The notes under the pieces are model-generated. The model was not told the DNA's origin, ran no database searches, and saw only the letters and a program-made list of their open reading frames with translations. Of a DNA stretch of 48,308 nucleotides, positions 25,690 through 35,885 are shown piece by piece. Position numbers and translations under genes: made by a program. Positions within the stretch are counted from its first letter, which is position 1, and each line of letters opens with the position of its first letter. Origin of the DNA: Bacteroidaceae bacterium (lineage in GTDB: Bacteria; Bacteroidota; Bacteroidia; Bacteroidales; Bacteroidaceae); the NCBI GenBank assembly GCA_017650105.1, contig JAGCFO010000020.1, positions 1 through 48,308 of the forward strand. The letters run 5' to 3'.

Positions 25690-28600
25690 TTATTTTACGA
25701 AAACTTTTCGAGCAGAGCCATCGCTATAGCGAATGATGTTGATGCCCTGACGTGGAGAGTCAAGACGCACACCATTGATAGAATAGATACCCGTTACGAC
25801 TGCTTCACGTTGTTCGTTGACAATGATGGGTTCAACGCTGTCAGCATCATTGGTGAAAGTACCGTTTACAAGATATACAACTCCATGACCTGCATCGAAT
25901 ACTGGATGAGAGTCTTCGCCAATAGTCTGCAGGAATACGGGAGTCTCACTCTGTCTCTCGTTCACATAGTAGCAAAGTTCACCACTTGAAACCTGTTTCT
26001 CAGTGATGTTTGAGACGTTGGACTGGCTGTTGACGTCGAAGCAGTTAGCAAACTGAGCACTGCCGAAGCGAGCGAATGGTTTGCCATCTTCAATACCTGT
26101 AATTGTACCGCTGTTGTAGGTGTTTGATACGCGTGCATTGTCACCAAGCCATCCGCTAATTGTAGCACTTTCTTTTCCACCGACAATGTTACCGGTGTTG
26201 TAGCAGTTCTTAATGATGTATGTTGCTTTGCTGCCCATATTCACACCGATTATACCAGCTGCGTTGGCACCTGTGCCTGTGACATCAGCTTCGTTGCCAC
26301 AGTTTTCAATCATGATGACGCCTGACGATACAGAACCGCCAATGAGTCCTCCGATATATTGGCTACCGTTAACGAAACATGAACTGTCGATAGTTACATT
26401 CTTAATGGATGCTCCGCCGCCGATGGCTCCAAAGAATCCGATGAACTGACGATCAGGATAATCAAGTATCATGTTGAAGATGCGATGACCTTGACCGTCG
26501 AATGAACCGCAGTAAGGAACGCTTGTTTCTTCGTTGCCGTTGTCGGGACTGAATCCGATGGGCTCGAACTCAACATCCTTTAAGTCAATGTCAGCAAGCA
26601 AAACACACTCTGATTTCTGTGCTACACCAGATTGTACATCCCAAGAGAAGTCAACCAGCTGCTGTGCGGTGCTAATTCCGTATGCATTGAAGCAAATGTC
26701 GCAAATGCCGTCGGGGCCAAAGTGGTGCTCTCCCTTCTCAAACTCGCCTTCTTCGTTGTCGAAAGTAATGTCGTCACCAGTAACGCTACCGTCGCAGAGA
26801 AGCTTGCCGTGGGCATAAACGATACCGTGACCTTCGTCGAATGGAATAGGATAGTCATCTTCACCGATGGTCTGGAAGAAGCGATCTCCACCCGTGACGC
26901 TGCCGTTAACAAGGAATGCCAAACGTCCGCTTGCGATATCTTCTTCTTCAAACTGAACGCCTTGGCCGCAATTTTCGCTTACAGAAGAGAGGGTGAAGAG
27001 GTCAATGGGAACGACAGAGGTGTTGCGATAAAGCATATTGTCTCCATCCGTGCCAGTTACATAGCCAGTGTTATAGCAGCCCGTCATTTCAGAGCCAGAA
27101 CCGAACCAGCCAGTGAATGCTGCACTTTCCCATCCGCCTTGGATGTCACCGCTATTGTAACAGTTCTTGATGATGAATCCGCAGGAGCCACCCATGCTTA
27201 CACCAATCAGACCGGCTGCATTCTGCTCGCTGCTGGAGATGAATGCTTCGTTGCCGCAGTTCGTCAGATAGATTTTTCCACCACCATTTGATCCGCCGGC
27301 AATACCACCCACGAATTTAGTTCCAGAAATAATACATGTGGAAGCGATGATAAGATTACGGATATCTGCACCATCTCCGATGATACCGAAGAATCCGACA
27401 TATTCATTACCTTCTACTTCCATGTTTTCAATGTAGTGCTGCTGACCGTCAAACTTGCCAGTGTACATCTTACCGTGACCGATGGGTTTCCATTCAACGC
27501 CACTGAGGTCGATATCATCGGTGAGTTTACCATTAATGGTTCCATCCAGAGATGCCATCGAGGAGAACCATACAAGTTCCTTCGCTGTACCAATTTCATA
27601 GTAACCGTCTACAGGCTGCATATAGGTTGGATCGGCCTGTTCGCATACTTCACAGAAACCATCGTGATATTCATGATCGGGGATCACAGTTTCGCCTTCC
27701 GTATTACTGTAGGTGATTCCTTCCATAGGTTGTCCGTCGCAGCGGAGAGCGCCAGTTGCATAAACCAATCCATGTCCTTCACTGAAAGGAACAGGGTATT
27801 CATCAACACCCAGTGTCTGATAGAAATTGGTTCCACCATTCACACTTTCGTTCAACATGTAGCAGAGTCGGCCGGAAGCCAAATCTTCCAGTTCAAATGC
27901 TGTACCTTGTTCTCCACCTGTAGCATCAAACAAGTTTCTGATGTCCTGATTGTCGTGACGGAAGAGGTAACGTGAGCCGTCAGCGCCTGTGATGATACCG
28001 GTATTATAGCAATTGTAAGCCTTTGAGTTGTCACCAAACCACCCAGTGAGTCCAGCACTTTCACGATCACCTGTTACATTACCCATATTGAAACAGTTTT
28101 CCATGATGAAAGCACATGAACTGCCCATGCTGACACCGATAATACCTGCTGCATTTTCTTGAGCAGCAGAGATTTCGGCCATATTTCCAAGGTTGGTTAG
28201 ATAAACTGTACCTCCACCATTCGAACCTCCAACTATGCCTCCGACAAAGCGGTTGCCGTTAAAGGAAGAGTTGGCTCCTATAATAAGATTGCGAATGTCG
28301 GCACCATTGCCGATAACTCCAAACAGACCTACATAGTCTTGACCAGGAAGGTCAACGTTAAGTCCATCAATGGTGTGACCCTGTCCGTCGAACTTACCAT
28401 TGTAAATACTGCCTTCATTTCCAATAGGTGTCCAGGCAACGCCTGTCATATCGATGTCGGCTGTAAGTTTGGCATTCTGTGGGCCATCGTTGCTTACTTT
28501 TGCGGCAAACCAAACGAGTTGTTCTGCCGAACCGAGCATGTAGTAGCCGTCAACCAACTCAGCAAGATCTTCTTGCATATGGCCACAAACTACGCAGATG

Positions 28601-30564
28601 CCGTTCTCATACTGGTGCTCGTCACGAACACTTCCTTCAGGGCTGTTGCTGTAGGTTACAGCGCCCTTGGGAGAACCGTCGCAATTAAGTTGACCAATGG
28701 CGTAAACTTGTTTGTGGCTTGGGTCAGTAGTAGGCTGCTCATCTGTTCCTAGAGTCTGATACCAACCAATTTCGTCTTGTTGACCATTGAGTTTGTAGGC
28801 TAGAGCGCCATTTGTCATCCATACATCAGTATAGTCATCCAAGATGGTGAAATCTTTCTTGTCATTCTCGGAGTTAAGATCATAAGTATTGTAGATGTTT
28901 CCATCACCGATACCACGTCCCAGCGAGGACTGTCCGTCACCTTCTGTTACCATACCAGTATTGAAACTGTTTCGGATTTCTCCAGCGTTGGCAAACCATC
29001 CGGAGAAGACTGCATTTTCGCTGCCTCCCTTAATGTTACCAGTGTTATAGCAGTTTTTGATGACAATCTTCAGGTTTCCATTGCTATAGTTGCAACCAAC
29101 GAAAGCAGCGTTGTTTCCGTTTGTGGCACCAGTTCCTTCCACATTAGCTTCGTTTCCGCATCCTTCAATGGTAAGAGTACCGGAACCGTTGCTGCAACCA
29201 ATAAATGCTGCAGTCTTCACGTCACCCCTGAAGGAGCAGGATTTGTCGATAAACAAATTTTTAATGGTAGCATTTGAAACCACTCCGAACAAGCCTTGCT
29301 CTTTCTTGTCAGTGTCAATGACCAGATTCTTAATTCGATGGAACTGTCCATTGAACGTTCCATGATATTTGTTGCCGTCAGTACCGATAGGTGTCCATTG
29401 AACACCAGTCAAGTCGATATCTGCAGTAATTTCGGCGTTTGCTTCGCTATTTACGTTGTTGACGTAGGCAGCAAACCAGATAAGTTCGTTAGCCGTACCA
29501 ATCTGATAATAGTCGTCTACAAGAGCAGCATAGCCTTCCTCGGGGAAACCGCAGTTTTTGCAGAGACCATTTTCAAATTCATGTGGATCGCGAGAATCTC
29601 CTCCAGGGGTGTTAGTATAGGTCAGCGAACCTTTGGATGTTCCATCGCAGAAGAACTCACCGGCTTGGTATACTTGTTTGTGAGTGTCGTCAGCTACGGG
29701 CATAGCATCTTCGCCAATGTTTTGGAACCATCCGATCTCAGACTGGTCACCGTTAACCTTGAAACAGAGTTCACCGCTGGCAAGCCATTCTTCAGTAAAA
29801 CCATTGAGTGAGTAGAAACCCTTACGGTTGTTCTCTTCGTTCAGGTCCCAGCAGTTGTGGAAATTGCCATCGCCAAGGCCGCGTCCGAGACTTTGGTCAC
29901 CGTCGGCACCGATGATACGTCCTGTATTCCAGCATCCTGTCAATTCACCTGCATTGGAGAACCAGCCTGAGAACACTCCATTTTCCCATCCACCGCTGAT
30001 GTTGCCCGTATTGTAGCAATACATGAGGACTACTTTCAATGCTCCGTTGCTGTAATTGCAACCGACAAAGGCGGAGTTGTTTGCTGCATTACCCGTAATG
30101 TTTGCTTCGTTACCACAACCGATGAAGGTAAGTGTTCCAGAACCGTTGCAGCAACCAGCAAAAGCCGTAGCGCAGTTGGTGCCGTTGATGGAGCACGACT
30201 TGTCGATAATGACGTGTTTGATAGTAGCATTAGCTACAACGCTGAACAAGCCTTGTTCCTTCTTGTCGGAGTTTATGACTAGGTTCTTGATGCGATGGAA
30301 TTGTCCCTCGAACGTTCCGTTGTAGCGACGGTCACCCGTGCCGATGGGAGTCCAATTAACACCGCTCATGTCGATGTCGGCAGTAAGCTTGGCGTTAGCG
30401 CCAGCATTTTCAGCTGAATTGTCGTTGACAAGAGCCGAAAAGTCTACCAAATCTTGTGCGTTACCGATGAGATAAACGCTGTCGGCATCCAGCTCAAGAG
30501 CCGCTGCACTTAGTGGGAGGATAAGTCCCACCAATGCAAAAAGAATTTTACTTAACTTTTTCAT
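25690..30564 (-). CDS. Giant surface GLUG-repeat protein (five units) with CxxC knuckles and T9SS-type C-terminus
   Basis: A 1,624-aa exported protein with a signal peptide (about residues 1-22). Five homologous units of about 310-325 residues begin near residues 24, 348, 670, 984 and 1291. Each opens with an IGTAxxLVWFAA-like helix, then LTADIDMSGVxWTPIG, a QGHxIxNL strand, and GLUG-type segments such as NCYNTGNI. The first four units end in a short His/Cys motif (for example GLCKNCG, GICVVCG, GFCEVC, GICDIC) preceded by His, which may bind metal. The C-terminus (YSINGVRLDSPRQGINIIR...KVFVK) is a T9SS type A domain. GLUG repeats are found in adhesins and in IgA-protease-like surface proteins; an adhesive role is inference. 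The gene lies downstream of the fasciclin pair. Confidence 0.88.
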   Translation of the reverse strand: MKKLSKILFALVGLILPLSAAALELDADSVYLIGNAQDLVDFSALVNDNSAENAGANAKLTADIDMSGVNWTPIGTGDRRYNGTFEGQFHRIKNLVINSDKKEQGLFSVVANATIKHVIIDKSCSINGTNCATAFAGCCNGSGTLTFIGCGNEANITGNAANNSAFVGCNYSNGALKVVLMYCYNTGNISGGWENGVFSGWFSNAGELTGCWNTGRIIGADGDQSLGRGLGDGNFHNCWDLNEENNRKGFYSLNGFTEEWLASGELCFKVNGDQSEIGWFQNIGEDAMPVADDTHKQVYQAGEFFCDGTSKGSLTYTNTPGGDSRDPHEFENGLCKNCGFPEEGYAALVDDYYQIGTANELIWFAAYVNNVNSEANAEITADIDLTGVQWTPIGTDGNKYHGTFNGQFHRIKNLVIDTDKKEQGLFGVVSNATIKNLFIDKSCSFRGDVKTAAFIGCSNGSGTLTIEGCGNEANVEGTGATNGNNAAFVGCNYSNGNLKIVIKNCYNTGNIKGGSENAVFSGWFANAGEIRNSFNTGMVTEGDGQSSLGRGIGDGNIYNTYDLNSENDKKDFTILDDYTDVWMTNGALAYKLNGQQDEIGWYQTLGTDEQPTTDPSHKQVYAIGQLNCDGSPKGAVTYSNSPEGSVRDEHQYENGICVVCGHMQEDLAELVDGYYMLGSAEQLVWFAAKVSNDGPQNAKLTADIDMTGVAWTPIGNEGSIYNGKFDGQGHTIDGLNVDLPGQDYVGLFGVIGNGADIRNLIIGANSSFNGNRFVGGIVGGSNGGGTVYLTNLGNMAEISAAQENAAGIIGVSMGSSCAFIMENCFNMGNVTGDRESAGLTGWFGDNSKAYNCYNTGIITGADGSRYLFRHDNQDIRNLFDATGGEQGTAFELEDLASGRLCYMLNESVNGGTNFYQTLGVDEYPVPFSEGHGLVYATGALRCDGQPMEGITYSNTEGETVIPDHEYHDGFCEVCEQADPTYMQPVDGYYEIGTAKELVWFSSMASLDGTINGKLTDDIDLSGVEWKPIGHGKMYTGKFDGQQHYIENMEVEGNEYVGFFGIIGDGADIRNLIIASTCIISGTKFVGGIAGGSNGGGKIYLTNCGNEAFISSSEQNAAGLIGVSMGGSCGFIIKNCYNSGDIQGGWESAAFTGWFGSGSEMTGCYNTGYVTGTDGDNMLYRNTSVVPIDLFTLSSVSENCGQGVQFEEEDIASGRLAFLVNGSVTGGDRFFQTIGEDDYPIPFDEGHGIVYAHGKLLCDGSVTGDDITFDNEEGEFEKGEHHFGPDGICDICFNAYGISTAQQLVDFSWDVQSGVAQKSECVLLADIDLKDVEFEPIGFSPDNGNEETSVPYCGSFDGQGHRIFNMILDYPDRQFIGFFGAIGGGASIKNVTIDSSCFVNGSQYIGGLIGGSVSSGVIMIENCGNEADVTGTGANAAGIIGVNMGSKATYIIKNCYNTGNIVGGKESATISGWLGDNARVSNTYNSGTITGIEDGKPFARFGSAQFANCFDVNSQSNVSNITEKQVSSGELCYYVNERQSETPVFLQTIGEDSHPVFDAGHGVVYLVNGTFTNDADSVEPIIVNEQREAVVTGIYSINGVRLDSPRQGINIIRYSDGSARKVFVK

Positions 30565-30626
30565 GATAGTTAAAAGATGAATAATAAAATAGGTAATTGG
30601 TGTTTTTGTATCTATTTGTTAAATTA

Positions 30627-32729
30627 TTATTGTCTTTTCTGATCAAGGGTGAGATCTTCACGTCGGAGCCAACTAACAGGCACAAGTTCTACATAGTCGT
30701 GATTGTAGAAGTCAGAACCGCTATCGCTTTCGTGCACATTTTTAATACGTATCCAATGAATATCATCTGTCAGATATTTGGTAGTAACGACAAGGCGAAG
30801 TCCGTGTGAGTATCGTCTAGCCGGACCGTTCATGTAGACGGAACGGTAGGTAATAGGCAGCTTCAGGTATCCGCGATTCTTCATTTCTTTGTCGTTGGCT
30901 ACACCATTGTCGTCGGTTCGGGAGTCATCAACGAATCCAATGCGCGGGTCGTCAGAATAGATACGGTTGTCAACAGGTATTCCCGTAATCTCATTGTCGA
31001 CATAGAATTGGACGATACCACGTTCACTTCCGGCAATGTAGCTTACGCGTATCTCATATGTCCCTTTCGGTACACGAGGCAAACGGTAAGCAAAGTCAAA
31101 TTGTCCTTTGCAGATACAGAAGTCGCCGTTGTGTTCGTCGTATCCGTCGTTGGGTGCGTAGTATGACAAACGACACTCATCGCTGTATACTTTCACGTAG
31201 TCGCTGTATCCGTCGGGGATAAAGAAACCAGATGCAGCGGGGAAGGACAGACCAGCTGTGCCGTCATACCAGCGGATGTGGTTGTTTGTCAGCTCGGGAA
31301 CAAGAGCATCGTAATTGAGGCGAATGACTCCGTTGAGCACGTAGCCTGCCATCACATCCTCGTCATAAACCAAAGGACGGTCGATGAGGTGAATGGAGCC
31401 GTTGAGGGCTTCCTGGTTGAAACCTGGGAAGCGCTCGGGGTCGTTGCCCACTTCTGTAGGATTCATAACGCGCACTCCTACTGGGATGCTTTTCTTTCCT
31501 ACCGTGGTGTGAAGTGGGTCTGCCAGATTAAGTGCTTCGTGAGAGAAGTTTAGGAAGATAGTGTTCTTCAATTGTCTGTCCGTCCCGTCTTCTTCATGGG
31601 CGATGACGTTGCTGCTGCGCGGAACCATTATCTTCAACATCGTTCCCTGCATGGTTTCATAATACTCTGCTCGGTCAGAGCCTGTCTGGTAGTGTACTTC
31701 CGAATTGTAGGCCACACCGCCCCCCGACGCCTTCAGGTTAAAGAATACAAGTCGAGTGTAAAGCAAGTGATAGTTGAGCAGATGATATGCTATAAACTTG
31801 TGAAGGGCATTGTTCTCATGCTTGAAGTCGGGATCAGTAGCTTCAGGATACCACAACTTGCATTGCTTGTAAAGATCGTCGATATTAAAGATTCCCATAT
31901 CCTGGAACACATAATCGGGCTCGCAGAATGCGGTGTATCCATAGTAACGACTGGGGGGATAACGCATGGGATTGCCGCTCATATCGGCATTGGAGGCAAC
32001 TTTGTCCCAGTCGGTGTAGCTTTCATCCTTGTAAAGTTGCAAGTCGTTCTCCAATCCTGTCATCTCTAAAGCTTCTGAGAAGATGGAGAGGAATGGCATA
32101 TCCTTGATTTGCGTCGGTACGGTGTTAGTTGAGGGGTTGAGCACACTCGAAACGGTGTGAATGACACCGTTTTCCACTTCCTCGTCGCTGCTTATGATTT
32201 CAGAACCGTTGACGTAGAGTACGCTGCGAAGCAAAGAGTCAACGCCGTAGGTCATTGTCAGGTAACGGTCGTTGAGGTTGCGTGCCGGCAGCACATCACC
32301 CTCCATCTCAAGCGTGAGAATAGTAGCGGGCAGCACGTGGCTGTTGGAGATGACAGTACACATTGAGTCGCTCAGTTCTTCAAGGTTGGGAGAGGTGACG
32401 CCTGTCCATACAACCTTTTTTGAGCCGGGAAGGAGCGAGGCGCGATAAATGCTGTCCTGCTCAAAGAGGAAACGCTCGAGAGCCTCGTTGGTGGGGGCAA
32501 AACAGGTATAGGTACCGTAGGCTTTCAGAAGGCTCATCACTCCGCTGCGGTTGAGCACGTAGTTGAAATCGCTGTACACTTCATCGTGTTTTTCCAAGAA
32601 ACTGCCTACAGTTTCTCCGAGGAATGTGTAGCGGTTGCTCCGGTCGATTTCTTCCACACAGCTTGTTAGCGTGATTGTCGCAGCCGTCAGTACGCAAAAG
32701 GTTAATTGTGCAAAGAATTGTTTCTTCAT
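30627..32729 (-). CDS. Fasciclin-domain lipoprotein, copy 2
   Basis: A 700-aa predicted lipoprotein: hydrophobic leader, then LTSC with Cys24 as the lipobox, followed by VEE. A fasciclin (FAS1) domain covers about residues 35-210 (YTCFAPTNEAL, VENGVIHTVSSVLNP). A second, divergent FAS1-like region runs to ~420. The C-terminal ~280 residues form a beta-rich module (YRLPRVPKGTYEIRVSY) like those of fasciclin proteins in Bacteroidales polysaccharide-utilisation loci. It is a clear duplicate of the neighbour at 32833-34932, colinear over its whole length, with a 103-bp gap between them. FAS1 proteins usually serve cell-surface adhesion or glycan capture; the ligand here is unknown. Confidence 0.87.
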   Translation of the reverse strand: MKKQFFAQLTFCVLTAATITLTSCVEEIDRSNRYTFLGETVGSFLEKHDEVYSDFNYVLNRSGVMSLLKAYGTYTCFAPTNEALERFLFEQDSIYRASLLPGSKKVVWTGVTSPNLEELSDSMCTVISNSHVLPATILTLEMEGDVLPARNLNDRYLTMTYGVDSLLRSVLYVNGSEIISSDEEVENGVIHTVSSVLNPSTNTVPTQIKDMPFLSIFSEALEMTGLENDLQLYKDESYTDWDKVASNADMSGNPMRYPPSRYYGYTAFCEPDYVFQDMGIFNIDDLYKQCKLWYPEATDPDFKHENNALHKFIAYHLLNYHLLYTRLVFFNLKASGGGVAYNSEVHYQTGSDRAEYYETMQGTMLKIMVPRSSNVIAHEEDGTDRQLKNTIFLNFSHEALNLADPLHTTVGKKSIPVGVRVMNPTEVGNDPERFPGFNQEALNGSIHLIDRPLVYDEDVMAGYVLNGVIRLNYDALVPELTNNHIRWYDGTAGLSFPAASGFFIPDGYSDYVKVYSDECRLSYYAPNDGYDEHNGDFCICKGQFDFAYRLPRVPKGTYEIRVSYIAGSERGIVQFYVDNEITGIPVDNRIYSDDPRIGFVDDSRTDDNGVANDKEMKNRGYLKLPITYRSVYMNGPARRYSHGLRLVVTTKYLTDDIHWIRIKNVHESDSGSDFYNHDYVELVPVSWLRREDLTLDQKRQ

Positions 32730-32832
32730 AATTATGGTATGTTTTCAGTAAACTTTCTTATCAATCTTGATAACCCTAACTAATCGTAATAACAAATCTT
32801 TATTTTCGAAAAAAGTCTTTTATTCTTTCTTG

Positions 32833-34932
32833 TTATTGTCTCTTTTCTTCTATTGTGAGGTCTTCACGACGCAACCAGCTAATGGGAACAAGTTCCACAT
32901 AGTCGTGGTTGAAGTAGCTGCCTTCGTTCTCGTTTACGTTCTTAATACGTATCCAGTGGACGTCGTCAGTCAGATACTTGGTGGTAAGTACGAAGCGCAA
33001 ACCGTGATTGTAGGCTCGTGCGGGACCACCTCCGTTCACTACTCGCTTATAAGAAATGGGCAGCTTCAGATAGCCGCGGTTTTTCATAGCTTTGTCGTTT
33101 GCAACCCCGTTGTCTTCGGTTGCTGAGTCGTCAACGTATCCGATGCGGGGGTCTGTGGCGTAGATACGGGCATCAACGGGGATGCCGGTAATCTCGTTGT
33201 CGATATAGAACTGCATGATGCCACGTTCCGGCTCCGAGATCCAGCTTACGCGTATCTCGTATGTGCCTTTTGGCACGCGGGGCAGACGGTAAGCGAAGTC
33301 AAACTCTCCGCGACAGATGCAGAAGTCGCCGTTGTTCTCGTCATAGCCGTCGTAAGGAGCATAGTAAGAGAGTCGAGTGTCTTCGCTATAGAACTTCACA
33401 TGTTCGCTGTAGCCGTTGGGGATGTAGAATCCCTTACCGTTGGGCATTGAGTATCCTGCAGTACCGTCGTACCAACGGATGTGATTATTAGTGAGTTCAG
33501 GCACCATAGCGTCGTAATTGATGCGGATTATTCCGTTGAGTACGAAACCAGCCATCACGTCCTCGTCATAAACCAATGGGCGGTCTATAAGGTGAATGGA
33601 ACCGTTGAGGGCTTCCTGGTTGAAATTGGGATAGCGCTCAGGATCGTTGCCTACTTCCTCGGGATCAAGGATGCGCACTCCTACCGGGATGCTCTTTCTT
33701 CCCACAGTAGTGTGGAACGGGTCAGCTATGTTGACAGCTTCGTGAGAGTAGTTCAGGAAGATGCAGTTCTTCACTTGGCGTTCTGTTCCTTCCTCGTCGT
33801 AGCCGATGACCTTGCTGCTGCGTGGAATCATTATCTTCAGCATTGTTCCCTGCATCGTCTCGTAGTATTCCGAACGGTCGGCGTTTGTGTGATAGTGCAC
33901 TTCGGAGTTGTAGCTGATGCCGCCGACTGTTGCCTTCATCTTATAGAATACGAGGCGCGTGTATAGGAGGTGATAGTTGAGCAGATGATATGCCATAAAC
34001 TTGTTGAGCGCATTGTTCTCGTGCTTGAAGTCTGGATCGGTAGCTTCCGGATACCACAGCTTGCACTGCTTGTAAAGGTCGTCGATGTTAAAGATTCCCA
34101 TACTCTGGAACACATAGTCGGGCTCGCAGAATGCGGTGTATCCATAATAGCGGCTGGGAGGATAGGGCATAGAGTTGCCTCCCATGTCGGCCTTGTCGGC
34201 AAATTTGTCTCCGTCGGTGTAGCTCTCGTCTCTATAGAGCTGCATCTTGTCCTCCAGACCTGTCATCTCCATTGCTTCGGAGAAGATGGAGAGGAAAGGC
34301 ATATCCTTTATTTGCGTCGGTACCGTGTTGGTTGATGGATTGAGCACTTTGGAAACAGTGTGTATGACACCGTTTTCCACTTCCTCGTCGCTGCTGATGA
34401 TTTCGGAGCCGTTGACGTAGAGCACGCTTTGGAGCTTGTCGTCGACGCCATAGGTCATTGTCAGGTAGCGGTCGTTGAGGTTACGTGCGGGCAGCACGTC
34501 GCCTTCCATCTCGGTGGTAAGGATCGTGGCGGGCAGCACGTGGCTGTTGGAGATAACCGTGCACATCGAGTCGCTCAGGTCTTCAAGGTTGGGCGAGGTG
34601 ATGCCTGTCCAGATAACTTTCTTCGAATCGGGCAGGAGCGAGGCTTGATAGATGCTGTCCTGTTCGATAAGGAAACGCTTGAGTGCCTCGTTGGTGGGGG
34701 CGAAGCAGGTGTAGGTGCCGTAAGCCTTCAGAAGGCTCATCACACCACTGCGGCTGAGCACGTAGTTGAAGTCGCTGTAAACTTCATCGTGATTTTCCAA
34801 GAAACTTCCGACAGTTTCTCCGAGGAAGGTGTAGCGATTGCTTTGGTCGATCTCTTCTACACAACTTGTAAGCATGATAGTGGCTGCTGTGAGCGCAGCA
34901 AGTCCCTTAAGGAGGGGATGGTAATTTTTCAT
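32833..34932 (-). CDS. Fasciclin-domain lipoprotein, copy 1
   Basis: A 699-aa lipoprotein paralogous to the next gene downstream. The frame is open to 35154, but a good promoter lies at 34973-35004, so upstream starts are excluded. The ATG at 34932 gives Cys24 in LTSC at exactly the position seen in the paralogue; the ATG at 34956 would add eight residues. Domain order matches the paralogue: FAS1 (about 35-210), a divergent FAS1-like part, and a C-terminal beta-rich module ending in SWLRREDLTIEEKRQ. Differences concentrate in mid-protein surface segments (for example MKATVGGISYN against LKASGGGVAYN), consistent with duplication followed by divergence. It is the first gene of the minus-strand surface-protein run. 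Confidence 0.87.
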   Translation of the reverse strand: MKNYHPLLKGLAALTAATIMLTSCVEEIDQSNRYTFLGETVGSFLENHDEVYSDFNYVLSRSGVMSLLKAYGTYTCFAPTNEALKRFLIEQDSIYQASLLPDSKKVIWTGITSPNLEDLSDSMCTVISNSHVLPATILTTEMEGDVLPARNLNDRYLTMTYGVDDKLQSVLYVNGSEIISSDEEVENGVIHTVSKVLNPSTNTVPTQIKDMPFLSIFSEAMEMTGLEDKMQLYRDESYTDGDKFADKADMGGNSMPYPPSRYYGYTAFCEPDYVFQSMGIFNIDDLYKQCKLWYPEATDPDFKHENNALNKFMAYHLLNYHLLYTRLVFYKMKATVGGISYNSEVHYHTNADRSEYYETMQGTMLKIMIPRSSKVIGYDEEGTERQVKNCIFLNYSHEAVNIADPFHTTVGRKSIPVGVRILDPEEVGNDPERYPNFNQEALNGSIHLIDRPLVYDEDVMAGFVLNGIIRINYDAMVPELTNNHIRWYDGTAGYSMPNGKGFYIPNGYSEHVKFYSEDTRLSYYAPYDGYDENNGDFCICRGEFDFAYRLPRVPKGTYEIRVSWISEPERGIMQFYIDNEITGIPVDARIYATDPRIGYVDDSATEDNGVANDKAMKNRGYLKLPISYKRVVNGGGPARAYNHGLRFVLTTKYLTDDVHWIRIKNVNENEGSYFNHDYVELVPISWLRREDLTIEEKRQ

Positions 34933-34972
34933 GTGATATTTGTTTAGTTTTTTCATGCACGCAAAATTTTGC

Positions 34973-35004
34973 CAAAGATACCCGAACTTTTCCATTATAG
35001 CAAA
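34973..35004 (-). promoter_or_regulatory. Promoter of the fasciclin operon
   Basis: On the - strand TTTG (35001-35004) and TATCTTTG (34973-34980) are separated by 20 nt, matching the Bacteroidetes -33/-7 consensus TTTG-N19-21-TAnnTTTG. Transcription would begin near 34966, giving a leader of about 34 nt to the ATG at 34932. Confidence 0.8.
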
Positions 35005-35086
35005 TCTTTTTGAGGAAAAAATGTTTTTTCCCCTTTTTCTTTGAAAAAGAGGGAGAGTGGAGTGAGCAAAATGGGAGGTAATGTCT

Positions 35087-35494
35087 TCAATCATCAAGGA
35101 CAGATGGTTGATTAAAAATGAATTCCTCGAGAAACTCTGCCGCGTCGGCCACACAGTCGGGACATTCGCGTAGCACGATGCCCGTGTCTTTCCCTTTCAA
35201 AAGCCTGCACTGAGTAGCGCCGTTGCGCTGCTTGAAGCGGGTGACAACTTGTTTCATGTGCTTCATTGCCAGGATCTTATCCTTGTCCACCATACCAAGC
35301 ACGATGCCTGCCCCGACAAGGGCTCCGCACGTGCCTTCCTGGCATCCCATCCCTGCGCCGAAGGCGTTCGAGACGTTGAGGCTTGTTGCCTCGTCCAGGC
35401 CGGCAAAATCTTTATAGGTGCAGACAACTGCCTGCGCACAATTGTGGCTGCCGCAGCGCTTTTTCTCGGCAGCCTCAAATTTACGTGTTTTCAT
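35087..35494 (-). CDS. C_GCAxxG_C_C family protein
   Basis: A 135-aa cytoplasmic protein of the cysteine-rich family named for its spacing: Cys and NCAQAV near residues 14-20, then GAGMGCQEGTCGALVGAG, and a later Cys plus CPDC. Members are thought to be redox-active or metal-binding, and some are encoded next to oxidoreductases; no defined reaction is known. The ATG at 35494 is preferred over a TTG five codons upstream. It stands alone: convergent or unrelated genes flank it. A short AT-rich gap with an intergenic repeat lies on its upstream side. Confidence 0.82.
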   Translation of the reverse strand: MKTRKFEAAEKKRCGSHNCAQAVVCTYKDFAGLDEATSLNVSNAFGAGMGCQEGTCGALVGAGIVLGMVDKDKILAMKHMKQVVTRFKQRNGATQCRLLKGKDTGIVLRECPDCVADAAEFLEEFIFNQPSVLDD

Positions 35495-35648
35495 TTCCTG
35501 ACGCGTCAACAGTCGGTAAATTCCATTTCTTCTCTTTTGACTCCATTTCGCCTCGTTAGTTTAAAGAAGGAGTCGTTTTTAACTATTGCGCGAGAGGTAT
35601 TTGTCGGCAAGAATTGAGAGAGGTAAAATATGCTCAAAGAAAAACAGA

Positions 35649-35700
35649 TTTTGGAGAACAAATATCGCGATATGTAGAAAGAAAAAATTTTTTTCCCTTC
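35649..35700. repeat. Host palindromic intergenic repeat, copy A
   Basis: The order is TTTTGGAGAACA, the palindrome ATATCGCGATAT (35662-35673), GTAGAAAG and AAAAAATTTTTTTCCCTTC. Read on the - strand it matches copies B and C. It lies in a gap between divergent genes. Confidence 0.75.
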
Positions 35701-35854
35701 TTCATAAATCCGTATGGAAGGACTCTGATTTCGGGGCATCAAAAATGCGTGTCGGGCGAGAGGGGAAGGGGTGAGTGAATGTGCTGTCTGCGGAGTTGTG
35801 GAAAGGGAAGGAGGGAGGCTTTCTCTAAACTTTTTTAAAATATCTCGTGTGCGC

Positions 35855-35885
35855 TTTCAAATCCCTTTTTTATTGTTTACTTTTG
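35855..35885 (+). promoter_or_regulatory. Promoter of the permease/aminotransferase group
   Basis: TACTTTTG (35878-35885) matches the TAnnTTTG -7 box, with TTTC (35855-35858), a one-base variant of the -33 box, 19 nt upstream. The expected start site near 35892 excludes the upstream GTG of the long frame and supports the GTG at 35913. Confidence 0.65.

Noticed and set aside
18850..34932. Complete polysaccharide utilisation locus
   Set aside because: Enzymes and surface proteins are present, but no SusC/SusD pair or regulator was found in the window.
32833..35154. Longer 773-aa start of fasciclin copy 1
   Set aside because: The upstream 74 codons cross a strong promoter and are not matched in the paralogue.
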